From Neoasaia chiangmaiensis (GTDB taxonomy: Bacteria > Pseudomonadota > Alphaproteobacteria > Acetobacterales > Acetobacteraceae): a DNA stretch of 64,000 nt. Location of the stretch: the NCBI RefSeq assembly GCF_002005465.1, contig NZ_CP014691.1:2762001-2826000 (forward strand). Reading direction: 5' to 3'. Within the stretch, counting starts at the first letter, position 1; each line of letters opens with the position of its first letter. The notes beneath the pieces are model-generated. The model ran no database searches and had not been told where the DNA came from. It saw nothing but the letters and a program-made list of their open reading frames with translations. The translations under genes were made by a program, and so were the position numbers. Of this stretch, positions 53,843 through 63,312 are shown piece by piece.

Positions 53843-54382
53843 ATGTCGTGTGGAAAACTCGTCGTCATTGCAGGGCCGATGTTCGCGGGGAAATCGGCGC
53901 ATCTCATCGCCGAGTCGAAGAAGCATGCCTCGACGCTTAATCTGGCGCCGGCTTTCGACACACGCTCCGGCGCGTTTCTTCATAGCCGCGAAGGCAGCCG
54001 TCTGCCGGCGCGTTCCGTCTCCGAATGGCCCCGGGACGCGCGGGATTATGCGCATGCCATCATCGACGAGGTCCATTTCCTGGCGCCGCCCTTTTATGCC
54101 GGTGATGCCGTGGCGGATATTCTGGCGGCACGGGCAGCCGGCTTGCACCTCACCGTCGGCGGACTGGATACCGACTACCTGCGCAAGCCCTTCGACATCA
54201 CGCGGCGATTGATGGCGGCCGCCGATCGCGTATGCCGTCTGGAAGCGCGCTGCCATGTCTGCGATGCGCCGGCACGGTGGACCGCGAAGAAACGGGAGAC
54301 CGGCCAGGTACTGGAGACGGGCGACGGCGAGTTGTATGAGGCGCGTTGCGATGCGCACTGGACGACACCCGAGGGTGCCTAG
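53843..54382 (+). CDS. tdk: Thymidine kinase, type II
   Basis: 179-residue deoxythymidine kinase of the Zn-containing bacterial type. P-loop GPMFAGKSAHLI at about residue 11, Walker B-like AHAIIDEVHFLAPPFY near 75, LTVGGLDTDYLRKPF near 103, and the zinc ribbon Cys pairs in CHVCDAPARWTAK near 136, with a later Cys in EARCDAHW. ATG 53843 is chosen as the family-like start (an earlier in-frame ATG at 53807 adds 12 residues). It overlaps the convergent EamA gene by 4 bases. Confidence 0.92.
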   Translation: MSCGKLVVIAGPMFAGKSAHLIAESKKHASTLNLAPAFDTRSGAFLHSREGSRLPARSVSEWPRDARDYAHAIIDEVHFLAPPFYAGDAVADILAARAAGLHLTVGGLDTDYLRKPFDITRRLMAAADRVCRLEARCHVCDAPARWTAKKRETGQVLETGDGELYEARCDAHWTTPEGA

Positions 54383-55215
54383 GCAAGGCGAAGGATCACG
54401 GCGCCGAGCACGATCATGCCGGTGGCAAGCAGGCGTGATGCGTTCATCCGTTCCTTGAGGAAGAGCACGGCAATCAGCGTGCCGAAAGCAATGGAGCATT
54501 CGCGCGCCGCGGAGACGACAGGGATCGGCACCCGGGTCATGGCCCAGAGTGCGATGCCGTAGGAAAGGGCGCTTCCCGTACCGCCGACCAGACCGCGCCA
54601 CCAGTTCTCCTTCAGGCGTCGGCCGAAGCATTCTCCATGCTGTGTGAGGGAAAAGGCGCACAGGATGAGCCCGGTGCAGAGGAAGACCCATAAGGCATAC
54701 GCAGCGGGTGCCTGCGATTGTCGCACACCGGCGCCATCGACGGCCGAATAGGCGGCGATCGTTACCGCATTGGCCAGAGCATAGAACAGGCCACGCCGGT
54801 TCCAGTCCTGATGGCGGGCGAAAACGAGGATGCCCACGCCGATGCTGGTGGCGACAATGCCCGCCCAGGAAAGCGGCGGCACGATGTCGTGGAGCCAGAG
54901 GATGGCGATGATGGCGGTCAGCAGGGGGGCGGTCCCGCGCATCAGGGGATAAACCTGCGTCATGTCCGCGACATGATAGGCCCGGGCGACGAGGCTATAC
55001 GAAACGAGATGAATTCCCGTGGAGAGCGCCAGGAAAATCCAGCTCGCCGATGCAGGCTGTTTCAGAAACGGCAGGACAACCGCAGCGAACAGGGCCGATC
55101 CACCGGCGACCGCCATGGTCGTGGCAATGCGGTCTTTCGCGCCGCGTATCAGGGCGTTCCAGATGGCATGAAGCGCCGCACCGATCATGAGCAGGAGAAA
55201 GGTGAGCGCGGACAT
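54379..55215 (-). CDS. EamA/DMT-family transporter
   Basis: 278-residue inner-membrane protein with ten predicted helices in two EamA repeats (first half from LTFLLLMIGAALHAIWNALIRGA, second from AYALWVFLCTGLILCAFSLT). The family exports metabolites such as amino acids or nucleobases; substrate not predictable. It overlaps the tdk 3' end by 4 bases and lies directly beside the cytochrome lipoprotein gene. Confidence 0.88.
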   Translation of the reverse strand: MSALTFLLLMIGAALHAIWNALIRGAKDRIATTMAVAGGSALFAAVVLPFLKQPASASWIFLALSTGIHLVSYSLVARAYHVADMTQVYPLMRGTAPLLTAIIAILWLHDIVPPLSWAGIVATSIGVGILVFARHQDWNRRGLFYALANAVTIAAYSAVDGAGVRQSQAPAAYALWVFLCTGLILCAFSLTQHGECFGRRLKENWWRGLVGGTGSALSYGIALWAMTRVPIPVVSAARECSIAFGTLIAVLFLKERMNASRLLATGMIVLGAVILRLA

Positions 55216-55677
55216 TCAGGGAACGGGTTGTATTCGACTGAGTTGGTCGCGTTCCTTATGCGTGGATTGCGGGTCGAGGCGATGCTTGCGGGCTTCGGCG
55301 ATATCGTGGGGCGTCATGACGGGCGCGGGTTTCGTCTCGCCCCGCGCGATCAGCCAGTTCAGGATCAGGGCGATCTGCTGGTCGTCCAGACGGCGAAAGC
55401 TCGGCATGCCGAAATTGTATTTCTCGCCGTTGGCCATGATGGGGCCGGCCAGGCCGTTGAGCATGACATCGGCCAGATAGCGCCGTCCTTCGGGCGTTTG
55501 GGCGATGACGTCCAGACGGTCGACCAACGGCGGAATTTCACCCGGCAGGCCGGCCCCGCCATGGTGGCATATGCCGCAGTTCGGTCCGTAAAGGCGCCGT
55601 CCCGGCGGCTGTTTGCCACAGCCGGAGAGCAACAGGGTCAGGGTCAGGACGGCGGTGAATGTAGCGGAAGGCCTCAC
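55216..55677 (-). CDS. Monohaem cytochrome c lipoprotein
   Basis: 153-residue electron carrier. GTG 55677 overlaps the FKBP stop and gives a lipobox (LTLTLLLSGC, acylated Cys near residue 19); no ATG fits. Haem site CGICHH near 35, distal-Met region FGMPSFRRLDDQQIALILNWL. It is a clear paralogue of the cytochrome at 53246-53737: both share YG..CGICHHGG, the PEG..Y segment, (L)LNGL.GPI and SF/AFRR motifs. Coupled to the FKBP gene. Likely membrane-attached periplasmic carrier. Confidence 0.85.
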   Translation of the reverse strand: MRPSATFTAVLTLTLLLSGCGKQPPGRRLYGPNCGICHHGGAGLPGEIPPLVDRLDVIAQTPEGRRYLADVMLNGLAGPIMANGEKYNFGMPSFRRLDDQQIALILNWLIARGETKPAPVMTPHDIAEARKHRLDPQSTHKERDQLSRIQPVP

Positions 55678-56165
55678 TCCTCCGCGCCGCCGACCCCCAG
55701 AAGCTGGATTTTGAAGACAAGCGGGCTGTTGGGCGGAATGATGCCCATGGAGCGCTTGCCATAACCGAGTTCGGGCGGCACGTAGAGCATCCACGTATCG
55801 CCGACATGCATCATCGGCAGGGCCTCCATCCAGCCTTTCACGAGACCGTCCAGCGGCATCTGCATATACGCGCCGTTGCCATGCTGATCCGAGCTGTCGA
55901 AGATGCCGCCATCGGGCAGGCGTCCTTCATAGATCAGCATCATCATCTGGCCTTTATGCGGCGAGTCGCCATCCTTGGGACCGGACTTCACGACCTTGTA
56001 GGCCAGGCCGTCGGGCAGGGTCTGCACGCCCGGCTCGGCGCGCATTTTCGCCATGAACTGTGCAGGTGTCAGTTCCGGTGCTTCCTTCTCCCCACCGCAG
56101 GCGGAGAGGGCCAGAAGCGCCCCGGCGAGCGACAGGCGCGCGAAAAGGCTTTTATAGCGTGACAT
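55674..56165 (-). CDS. FKBP-type peptidyl-prolyl isomerase lipoprotein
   Basis: 163 residues. Lipobox ALLALSACGG (Cys near residue 23), then an FKBP domain at about 50-163 (LAYKVVKSGPKDGDSPHKGQMMMLIYEGRLPDGGIFDSSDQHGNGAYMQM, GLVKGWMEALPMMHVGDTWMLYVPPELGYGKRSMGIIPPNSPLVFKIQLL) with the active-site aromatics. FkpA-like, but lacks the long N-terminal dimerisation domain. It probably assists folding in the periplasm. Its stop overlaps the cytochrome start. Confidence 0.9.
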   Translation of the reverse strand: MSRYKSLFARLSLAGALLALSACGGEKEAPELTPAQFMAKMRAEPGVQTLPDGLAYKVVKSGPKDGDSPHKGQMMMLIYEGRLPDGGIFDSSDQHGNGAYMQMPLDGLVKGWMEALPMMHVGDTWMLYVPPELGYGKRSMGIIPPNSPLVFKIQLLGVGGAEE

Positions 56166-56192
56166 CGGCGTTCTTTCCCCCCGGCAATATCG

Positions 56193-57422
56193 TCAGAGCG
56201 CGCCGCCTGTGCGGCCGATCTGGCCGCCAAGGCGCAGACGCAGCGCGTTGAGCTTGATGAAGCCCTGCGCATCGATCTGGTTATAGGCGCCTTCGTCTTC
56301 CTCGAACGTGACGACGCGGGTGTCGTAGAGGCTGTTCGGGCTTTCGCGCCCGATGCAGATCACATTGCCCTTGTAGAGCTTGAGACGCACGCGACCGTTG
56401 ACGGAATGCTGGCTCGTGTCGATCAGCGCCTGGAGCATCCGGCGCTCCGGCGAGAACCAGAAACCGTTATAGATCAGCTCCGCATAGCGGGGCATGATGC
56501 TGTCCTTCAGATGGCCCGCTTCGCGGTCCAGCGTGATGGACTCCATGTTGCGATGCGCGGCCAGCAGGATCGTGCCGCCTGGCGTTTCGTAGATGCCGCG
56601 CGATTTCATGCCGACGAACCGGTTTTCGACGAGATCGAGACGGCCGATACCGTTATCGCGGCCCAGCTTGTTCAGGCGTGTCAGCAGCGTCGCGGGCGAA
56701 AGGGTTTCGCCGTTCAGTGCCACCGGGTCGCCGTGATGGAAATCGATAGTGATCTCGGTCGCCACGTCCGGTGCGGCTTCGGGTGAGATCGTGCGCTGGA
56801 AGACGATCTCATCCGGCGCGACGGCGGGATCCTCGAGGATTTTCCCTTCTGAAGAGGAGTGCAGCAGATTGGCATCGACCGAGAACGGCGCTTCGCCGCG
56901 CTTGTCCTTGGTGACGGGGATCTGGTTCTGCTCGGCGAACGCCAGCAACTTGGTGCGGGAGGTCAGATCCCATTCGCGCCATGGCGCGATGACCTTGACG
57001 TCCGGCTTCAGCGCGTAATAGCCGAGTTCGAAACGGACCTGGTCGTTGCCCTTGCCGGTGGCGCCATGGGCGACGGCATCGGCGCCGACCATCTCGGCGA
57101 TTTCGATCTGACGCTGGGCGATCAGGGGGCGCGCGATGGAGGTGCCCAGCAGATACTGGCCTTCATACAGCGTGTTGGCGCGGAACATCGGGAAAACGAA
57201 GTCCTTGACGAACGTCTCGCGCAGATCTTCGACGAAGATCTCCTTGACGCCGAACATCTCGGCTTTCTTCCGCGCGGGTTCGAGTTCCTCGCCCTGGCCG
57301 AGATCGGCCGTGAAGGTCACGACCTCACAGCCATATTCCGTTTGCAGCCATTTGAGGATGACGGAGGTATCCAGCCCGCCCGAGTAGGCGAGAACAACTT
57401 TCTTGACGTCTCGGGCAGTCAT
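56193..57422 (-). CDS. argG: Argininosuccinate synthase
   Basis: 409-residue enzyme of arginine synthesis (citrulline + aspartate + ATP to argininosuccinate). The N-type ATP pyrophosphatase motif [16 protein letters not shown] is near residue 11, [22 protein letters not shown] follows, and [19 protein letters not shown] near 120, plus [21 protein letters not shown] and [23 protein letters not shown], are family hallmarks. Full length. Confidence 0.97.
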   Translation of the reverse strand: MTARDVKKVVLAYSGGLDTSVILKWLQTEYGCEVVTFTADLGQGEELEPARKKAEMFGVKEIFVEDLRETFVKDFVFPMFRANTLYEGQYLLGTSIARPLIAQRQIEIAEMVGADAVAHGATGKGNDQVRFELGYYALKPDVKVIAPWREWDLTSRTKLLAFAEQNQIPVTKDKRGEAPFSVDANLLHSSSEGKILEDPAVAPDEIVFQRTISPEAAPDVATEITIDFHHGDPVALNGETLSPATLLTRLNKLGRDNGIGRLDLVENRFVGMKSRGIYETPGGTILLAAHRNMESITLDREAGHLKDSIMPRYAELIYNGFWFSPERRMLQALIDTSQHSVNGRVRLKLYKGNVICIGRESPNSLYDTRVVTFEEDEGAYNQIDAQGFIKLNALRLRLGGQIGRTGGAL

Positions 57423-57499
57423 CCGACCGTATTCCTCTTGAATGCGATGATTGAAAAACGCCTGCCGTTCCTAGCATCCTGTTTCCGCAGGGAACAAGG

Positions 57500-58735
57500 T
57501 CAGACGGGCGATGCGTCTTCCGAAGCGGCATTTTCCGCGCGCCGCGCCCGTTGGCTTTCCGTTTTCAGCTGTCCGCAGGCGGCCAGAATGTCGCGGCCGC
57601 GTGGCATGCGGATCGGCGAGGCGAAGCCGGCATCCATGACGATCTTGGCGAACCTGGCCAGTTGCTCCCTGGTCGACGGCTTGAAGTCCGAGCCGGGCCA
57701 GGGATTGAACGGGATCAGATTGACCTTCGCCGGAATGCCGCGGATCAGCCGCACGAGGTCGCGCGCTTCCGCTTCGCTGTCGTTCACGCCTCGCAGCATG
57801 ATGTATTCGAAAGTGATGCGTCGCGCGTTGGAAGCCGCCGGGTAGCGCCGGCAGGCCTCCATCAGTTCCTCGATCGGATATTTGCGATTCAGGGGCACGA
57901 TCTCGTCACGCAGGTCGTTGCGGACGCTGTGGAGCGAAATGGCGAGGTTGATGCCGAGTTCCTCGCCGCATCGGTCCATCATCGGCACCACGCCGGATGT
58001 GGAGAGCGTGATGCGGCGGCGGGAGAGGGCAATGCCTTCGCCGTCCATGATGATGCGCATCGCCTTGGCGACGTTGTCGTAATTGTAGAGCGGTTCGCCC
58101 ATGCCCATCAGCACGATGGTGGACAGCAGGCGCGGCGTGTCGCCCTTGGGGCTTGGCCACTCATTGTAGCTGTCACGCGCGGCCATGAACTGGCCGACGA
58201 TTTCCGCCGCTCCGAGATTGCGCACCAGCTTCTGCGTGCCGGTATGGCAGAACGTGCAGGAAAGCGTGCAGCCGACCTGCGAGGAGATGCAGACCGCGCC
58301 GCGATCTTCGCGACGGTCCGGGATATAGACGGTTTCCGCCTCCTGCCCGTCGCGGAAGTGGAAGAGCCACTTGCGCGTCTCGTCAGTGGACGTCTGTTCG
58401 GTCGTGATCCCCGGGCGGCCGACCACGAAACGTGCTGCGAGCTTTTCCTGCAAGGGCCGGGCGATGCTGCTCATCCGCGCGAAGTCGGTCGCACCCTGAT
58501 GATAGATCCAGTGCCATAACTGCTTGGCCCGGAATGGCTTTTCACCGATCTCCGCCAGTTCCGAGATGATTTCCTCACGGGAGAGGCCGACCAGATCGCG
58601 CCGCCCGTCCGGCAGCATGGCGGGGGGTGGCGCAAAAAGCGCGGCTTTCGCGCGGATGCGCTCGCGCTCGTCCGCATTGAGATCGGGCGCGGTATTGATC
58701 CGGGGGCGGGCAGTCGGGTGGGTCACGGCGTTCAT
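57500..58735 (-). CDS. rlmN: Dual-specificity 23S rRNA/tRNA methyltransferase RlmN
   Basis: 411-residue radical-SAM enzyme that methylates C2 of adenine (A2503 of 23S rRNA and A37 of some tRNAs). An N-terminal accessory domain (LVGLSREEIISELAEIGEKPFRAKQLWHWIYHQGATDF) is followed by the 4Fe-4S CxxxCxxC in CTLSCTFCHTGTQ near residue 156. Later: LMGMGEPLYNYDNV near 210, LNPWPGSDF-type NLIPFNPWPGSDF near 348, and the catalytic Cys region ILAACGQL near 390. Full length. Confidence 0.96.
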   Translation of the reverse strand: MNAVTHPTARPRINTAPDLNADERERIRAKAALFAPPPAMLPDGRRDLVGLSREEIISELAEIGEKPFRAKQLWHWIYHQGATDFARMSSIARPLQEKLAARFVVGRPGITTEQTSTDETRKWLFHFRDGQEAETVYIPDRREDRGAVCISSQVGCTLSCTFCHTGTQKLVRNLGAAEIVGQFMAARDSYNEWPSPKGDTPRLLSTIVLMGMGEPLYNYDNVAKAMRIIMDGEGIALSRRRITLSTSGVVPMMDRCGEELGINLAISLHSVRNDLRDEIVPLNRKYPIEELMEACRRYPAASNARRITFEYIMLRGVNDSEAEARDLVRLIRGIPAKVNLIPFNPWPGSDFKPSTREQLARFAKIVMDAGFASPIRMPRGRDILAACGQLKTESQRARRAENAASEDASPV

Positions 58736-58826
58736 GGCGGCGGAGGCATAGCATGTCCGGGCGCAAGAAATGCAAGAGAAATCGGGGAAATGCCGCCAGG
58801 TCGAGACTCATGGACGGTGGCGGGTG

Positions 58827-59582
58827 TCACGCCGGTGTATCGTCCCCCTGCCGACGCGCGGCGATCAGGAATTCCCGGTTGCCCTCGGGGCCGGTGATCG
58901 GGCTGGCCTCGATGCCCAGCACCGACCATCCGGGAAGGTTGCGCCACCATGTCTCAATTTCGGCGCAGACGCGCTCGTGTACGGACGCATCGCGCACGAC
59001 GCCCTTCGCGCCGATTTCCGCTCGCCCGGCTTCGAATTGCGGTTTGATAAGCGCGACCGCCCAGCCGCCGGGACGGCAGAGGGACAACGCCGCGGGCAGG
59101 ACCGTGCGTAGTCCGATGAAGCTCGCATCGCAGACAACAATATCGATGGGGTCCGGGATCTGTTCAGCCGTCAGGGCGCGCGCATTGGTCTTTTCCATGA
59201 CGACCACACGGGGATCGGACCGCAATTTCCACGCAAGCTGTCCGTGGCCGACATCGACGGCGAAGACCTTGGCGGCACCGTTTGTCAGTAAGACATCGCT
59301 GAACCCCCCTGTGGAGGCGCCGACATCGATGCAGGTGCCTCCCGTCGCGTCGAGACCGAAATGTTCGATGGCATGGGCCAGCTTGAGGCCGCCGCGCGAG
59401 ACCCAGGGGTGATCTTGCCCGCGCAATGAAAGGGGCGCGTCTTCAGGCAGGGTATCGCCGGCCTTGGCGACGCGCCGGTCGCCGCTATAGGCAAGACCGG
59501 CGAGGATCAGCGCCTGCGCACGGGTGCGACTTTCGACGAGCCCGCGATCCACCAGGAGCTGATCGACGCGTTTCTTGGCCAT
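58827..59582 (-). CDS. tlyA: TlyA-family rRNA methyltransferase
   Basis: 251 residues. S4 RNA-binding domain at 1-65 (AKKRVDQLLVDRGLVESRTRAQALILAGLAYSGD). An FtsJ/SAM methyltransferase follows: CIDVGASTGGFSDVLLTNGAAKVFAVDVGHGQL near residue 86, DIVVCDASFIGLRTVLPAAL near 147, and LIKPQFEAGRAEIGAKGVVRD near 179. TlyA proteins 2'-O-methylate rRNA. Older annotations call it a haemolysin. The TGA of dxs shares a base with its ATG (TGATG). Confidence 0.92.
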   Translation of the reverse strand: MAKKRVDQLLVDRGLVESRTRAQALILAGLAYSGDRRVAKAGDTLPEDAPLSLRGQDHPWVSRGGLKLAHAIEHFGLDATGGTCIDVGASTGGFSDVLLTNGAAKVFAVDVGHGQLAWKLRSDPRVVVMEKTNARALTAEQIPDPIDIVVCDASFIGLRTVLPAALSLCRPGGWAVALIKPQFEAGRAEIGAKGVVRDASVHERVCAEIETWWRNLPGWSVLGIEASPITGPEGNREFLIAARRQGDDTPA

Positions 59583-61576
59583 CAGGCCGATTGCTGCGCC
59601 GCGATGTCGACACCCAGCGCGCCCGCTGCGTTGGTGACGATGTGGCGCGCCGTCAGCCCGGCCTGATCGTACTGAACATCCGGGTTGTTGTGGTCGATAT
59701 AGACGTCCGGCAGTGCCATCGGACGGAACTTGACCTGATCGAGCAGTCCGGTTTCCGCCAGATGCTGGACCACCAGCGCGCTGAAGCCGCCGACGGCGCC
59801 TTCCTCGATGGTGATCAGCACGTCATGCTGCTGGGCGAGTTGCTCCACCAGCGCCTTGTCGATCGGCTTGGCGAAACGTGCATCCGCGACGGTGACGGCA
59901 AAGCCCTGAGCGGACAACTGATCGGCGGCCTTGAGCGACTCGGCCAGACGGGTGCCGAGGGAGAGGATGGCAATGCCGCCTTTCTGTCCTGACGCGCGAT
60001 TGGCGGCGCGGACGATACGGCCCTTGCCGATCTTGAGAATCTCGCCCTTTTCCGGCAGGTCAAGCCCGGTGCCGCTGCCGCGCGGGTAACGTACGGCAAT
60101 CGGGCCGTCATCATACACGCAAGCGGTGGCGGTCATGTGCGTCAGTTCGATTTCATCGGCAGGCGCCATGACGGTCATGTTCGGCAGGCAGCACAGATAG
60201 TTCAGGTCGAACGAGCCGGCATGGGTTGCGCCATCCGCGCCGACCAGACCGGCGCGATCGATGGCGAAGCGCACCGGCAGGTTCTGCAACGCGACGTCAT
60301 GCACGACCTGATCGTAGGCCCGTTGCAGGAAGGTCGAATAGATCGCGCAGAAGGGGCGCAGGCCTTCCGACGCCATGCCGGCGGCGAAGGTCACGGCATG
60401 CTGCTCCGCGATGCCGACGTCGAAGAAGCGATCGGGATACGCCTTGGCGAATTTGTCGAGGCCCGTGCCCGAGGGCATCGCGGCGGTGATCGCCACGATC
60501 TTGTCGTCCGTCGTGGCGCGATTCAGCAGTTCGCGCGCGAATACGGACGTGTAGCTCGGCGGCCCGGCGGGGGCCTTCTTCTGTTCGCCGGTCACGACGT
60601 TGAAGCGGCTGACGGCGTGATACTTGTCGCCGGCCGACTCGGCGGGCTTGTAGCCGCGTCCCTTCTCGGTGATGACATGGAGCAGGATCGGGCCCTGGTC
60701 TTCCGCATCGCGCAGGTTGCGCAGGATCGGGACGAGCTGGCTCATGTCGTGGCCGTCCACGGGGCCGACGTAATAGAAGCCGAGTTCCTCGAACAGCGTG
60801 CCGCCAGTAATCATGCCGCGCGTCAGTTCCTCGGCGCGCTTGGCCGTCCGCTCGAATTTCGGCGGCAGGCGCTTGACCACCTTGCCGGCCAGGTCACGCA
60901 GGCTGAGGAACTTCTGCGACGACATCAGGCGCGACAGGTAGTTCGACATCGAGCCGACGGGCGGCGCGATCGACATCTCGTTGTCGTTGAGGATCACGAT
61001 CAGGCGACCCGCGCCCGGACCGGCGACTGCCGCGTTGTTCATGGCCTCGTAGGCCATGCCAGCGGAAATCGATCCATCGCCGATCACGGCGATGACATTG
61101 CGTTCCTTGTAGCTCGGGTCCTCTTCGGCGCGCAGGTGATGCGCCACGGCCATGCCGAGGCCCGCCGAGATTGAAGTCGAGGAATGGGCGGCACCGAACG
61201 GGTCGTATTCGCTCTCCGAACGGCGCGTGAAGCCGGACAGGCCGCCCGGCTGGCGCAGGGTGCGAATCCGGTCGCGGCGGCCGGTCAGGATCTTGTGCGG
61301 ATAGGCCTGATGGCCGACGTCCCAGATGATGCGGTCGTCTGGCGTATCGAAAACGGCGTGCATCGCAACGGTCAGTTCGACGACGCCCAGCGATGCGCCG
61401 AGATGACCGCCCGTCGTGGAGACGGCATCGACCGTCTCGGCACGAAGTTCCTCGGCCAGTTGCTTCAGCTGGTCGGGCGAGAAATTGCGGAGATCGGCCG
61501 GCAGCGTCACGCGGTCGAGGATCGGATAGCGGCCCATGGTGGGAATGGGCGCGTCGTTCTGGCTGTTGTTGCTCAT
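59582..61576 (-). CDS. dxs: 1-Deoxy-D-xylulose-5-phosphate synthase
   Basis: 664-residue TPP-dependent entry enzyme of the MEP isoprenoid pathway (pyruvate + glyceraldehyde-3-phosphate). TPP/Mg motif [17 protein letters not shown] near residue 162, [18 protein letters not shown] near 55, and the pyrimidine-binding [31 protein letters not shown]. In the MEP cluster xseB-ispA-dxs-tlyA. ispA ends only 4 bases before the dxs start. Confidence 0.97.
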   Translation of the reverse strand: MSNNSQNDAPIPTMGRYPILDRVTLPADLRNFSPDQLKQLAEELRAETVDAVSTTGGHLGASLGVVELTVAMHAVFDTPDDRIIWDVGHQAYPHKILTGRRDRIRTLRQPGGLSGFTRRSESEYDPFGAAHSSTSISAGLGMAVAHHLRAEEDPSYKERNVIAVIGDGSISAGMAYEAMNNAAVAGPGAGRLIVILNDNEMSIAPPVGSMSNYLSRLMSSQKFLSLRDLAGKVVKRLPPKFERTAKRAEELTRGMITGGTLFEELGFYYVGPVDGHDMSQLVPILRNLRDAEDQGPILLHVITEKGRGYKPAESAGDKYHAVSRFNVVTGEQKKAPAGPPSYTSVFARELLNRATTDDKIVAITAAMPSGTGLDKFAKAYPDRFFDVGIAEQHAVTFAAGMASEGLRPFCAIYSTFLQRAYDQVVHDVALQNLPVRFAIDRAGLVGADGATHAGSFDLNYLCCLPNMTVMAPADEIELTHMTATACVYDDGPIAVRYPRGSGTGLDLPEKGEILKIGKGRIVRAANRASGQKGGIAILSLGTRLAESLKAADQLSAQGFAVTVADARFAKPIDKALVEQLAQQHDVLITIEEGAVGGFSALVVQHLAETGLLDQVKFRPMALPDVYIDHNNPDVQYDQAGLTARHIVTNAAGALGVDIAAQQSA

Positions 61577-61580
61577 TCTC

Positions 61581-62504
61581 TCAGTTCCTGCGCTCGACGA
61601 CGTATTGTGCCAGCGCCCTTAACGATGCGGCGCGTGCGCCGAAAGCGGTCAGCGAATCCATGGCCCGCAGGGAAAGGCGGCGCGCTTCCTCGCGCGCGCC
61701 GTCGATGCCCAGCAGGGACACGTAGGTCGATTTGCCCGCGGCCTCGTCCTTTCCGGCGGTCTTGCCCAGTTCCTCGGCACTGGCCGTGGCATCCAGCACG
61801 TCGTCCGCAACCTGGAATGCCGTGCCGAGATCGCGTCCATAAGCATGGATGGCGGCGCGATCGCTGGCGGAGGCACGACCGAGGATGGCGCCGGCCTCGG
61901 CGGCGTAGCGGATCAGCGCGCCGGTCTTCAGGGCATGCAGGCGACGCACCTGATCGAGCGGGAGGGCGCGTCCTTCGCCACGGATGTCGATGACCTGCCC
62001 GCCGACCATGCCGGCGGCGCCCGATGCCTGGGCGAGGGCCGTCACCAGTGCCACGCGGATGGCGGGGTCAGGATCCGTTGCGCCATCGGCCAGGATTTCG
62101 AAAGCGCTGGTCTGTAGGGCGTCACCGGCCAGGATCGCCATGGCTTCGTCGAACTGCCGATGGGTCGAGGGACGGCCGCGACGAAGATCGTCATCGTCCA
62201 TGGCCGGCAGATCGTCATGCACCAGGCTATAGGCATGCAGCATCTCGACCGATGCCGCGACGCGCAGGGCGCTGGCGGCATCCGCGCCGAAAATGGCGGC
62301 TACCTCCGTCACGAGATAGCCGCGCATGCGCTTGCCGCCGCCGAGCGTGGCATAGCGCATGGCATCGATCAGCACCGACTCGTCTCCCGGCACGGGGGGC
62401 AGGAGGGCGTCGATCGTCTCCTCGATAGCCTGCGCCGCCTGGCCCAGAGACTGCGCGAGCGCCTTCGCGGAGGCGATGTCGCTTGCGGTTATGTTGTCGC
62501 TCAT
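61581..62504 (-). CDS. ispA: Farnesyl/polyprenyl diphosphate synthase
   Basis: 307-residue trans-prenyltransferase making farnesyl diphosphate from IPP and DMAPP. First aspartate-rich motif in [22 protein letters not shown] near residue 94 (DDxxxxD type), second in FQVADDVLD near 230, plus [13 protein letters not shown] near 54. The 4-base overlap with xseB and close link to dxs place it in the isoprenoid operon. Confidence 0.94.
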   Translation of the reverse strand: MSDNITASDIASAKALAQSLGQAAQAIEETIDALLPPVPGDESVLIDAMRYATLGGGKRMRGYLVTEVAAIFGADAASALRVAASVEMLHAYSLVHDDLPAMDDDDLRRGRPSTHRQFDEAMAILAGDALQTSAFEILADGATDPDPAIRVALVTALAQASGAAGMVGGQVIDIRGEGRALPLDQVRRLHALKTGALIRYAAEAGAILGRASASDRAAIHAYGRDLGTAFQVADDVLDATASAEELGKTAGKDEAAGKSTYVSLLGIDGAREEARRLSLRAMDSLTAFGARAASLRALAQYVVERRN

Positions 62505-62764
62505 CTCGTGGCTCCCGTGTTCGGCTCGTCCCTGTCGGGCATGGGGGCGGTATCGGTGGTGCCGTCGTCATGCGCGATGATGGCCCGCACGCGCATTTCG
62601 GCCTCACCCAGTTTTGTGTCGCAATGACGGCGCAGTGCCGCACCGCGTTCGTAGGCGCTGATGGCGTCTTCCAGCTTCATCTGGCCGCCCTCCAGGCCGC
62701 GCACGATCTTCTCCAACTCCGACAGGGCGTCTTCGAACGAGAGTTGTGCGATATCGTCTTTCAT
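62501..62764 (-). CDS. xseB: Exodeoxyribonuclease VII small subunit
   Basis: 87-residue helical subunit of exonuclease VII. The core LSFEDALSELEKIVRGLEGGQMKLEDAISAYERGAALRRHCDTKLGEAE is characteristic. ATG 62764 is chosen; a longer frame to 62881 has no family counterpart. The stop overlaps the ispA start (ATGA). xseA is not in the window. Confidence 0.93.
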   Translation of the reverse strand: MKDDIAQLSFEDALSELEKIVRGLEGGQMKLEDAISAYERGAALRRHCDTKLGEAEMRVRAIIAHDDGTTDTAPMPDRDEPNTGATR

Positions 62765-62887
62765 CAAAGCGGTCGCCGTTTCACTTCGCCACAGAATTAC
62801 GGACCGGCCAGCGCAAGGCGTGGCCGAATTGGATCGGAGGGATAGCCCTTGTCGGGATATTCTCCAAGCCCAACGTCGCAAGCTTTG

Positions 62888-63157
62888 TCACGAAGTTGTC
62901 ACGTCGACGGCTGTCGCGGGCGATTTGCGGCGGATGACGAAGGACAGGATGGCCCCTTCCTCACCGAATGCGACGAGGGCATGGCCGGTCTCCCGGCAGA
63001 AGGACTGGAAATCCGCGACGCTTGCGCGGTCCGTCGCCAGCACGCGCAGACGGTGCCCTGCGGGAAGGTCGCGCAATGCCCGGTTTGCCTTGAGAACGGG
63101 GAGGGGGCAGCTCAGGCCCCGCACGTCCAGCAGCGTTTCGTTTGGCGTCGTATTCAT
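62888..63157 (-). CDS. tusA: TusA/SirA-family sulfur-carrier protein
   Basis: 89 residues. The family signature RGLSCPLPVLKANRAL near residue 13 holds the sulfur-accepting Cys. The rest (LPAGHRLRVLATDRASVADFQSFCRETGHAL) is the usual two-layer fold. In E. coli TusA relays sulfur for tRNA thiolation; other members serve other sulfur or molybdenum pathways, so the exact role is open. It stands alone between xseB and the ROK kinase. Confidence 0.88.
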   Translation of the reverse strand: MNTTPNETLLDVRGLSCPLPVLKANRALRDLPAGHRLRVLATDRASVADFQSFCRETGHALVAFGEEGAILSFVIRRKSPATAVDVTTS

Positions 63158-63312
63158 TGTAGGATTATGCGCGTGTGCGGCGCGTGGGCCAAGCTTCGTA
63201 CATATTGGTGATGGGGCAGGGTGTTCCCTCCGGCGCCACTCTGTCGCATCATGCGGCGAATTTGCAACACGGACCGCTTTTCAGCGGCATTGGTAGAGAA
63301 GCAAGGCAGGGC

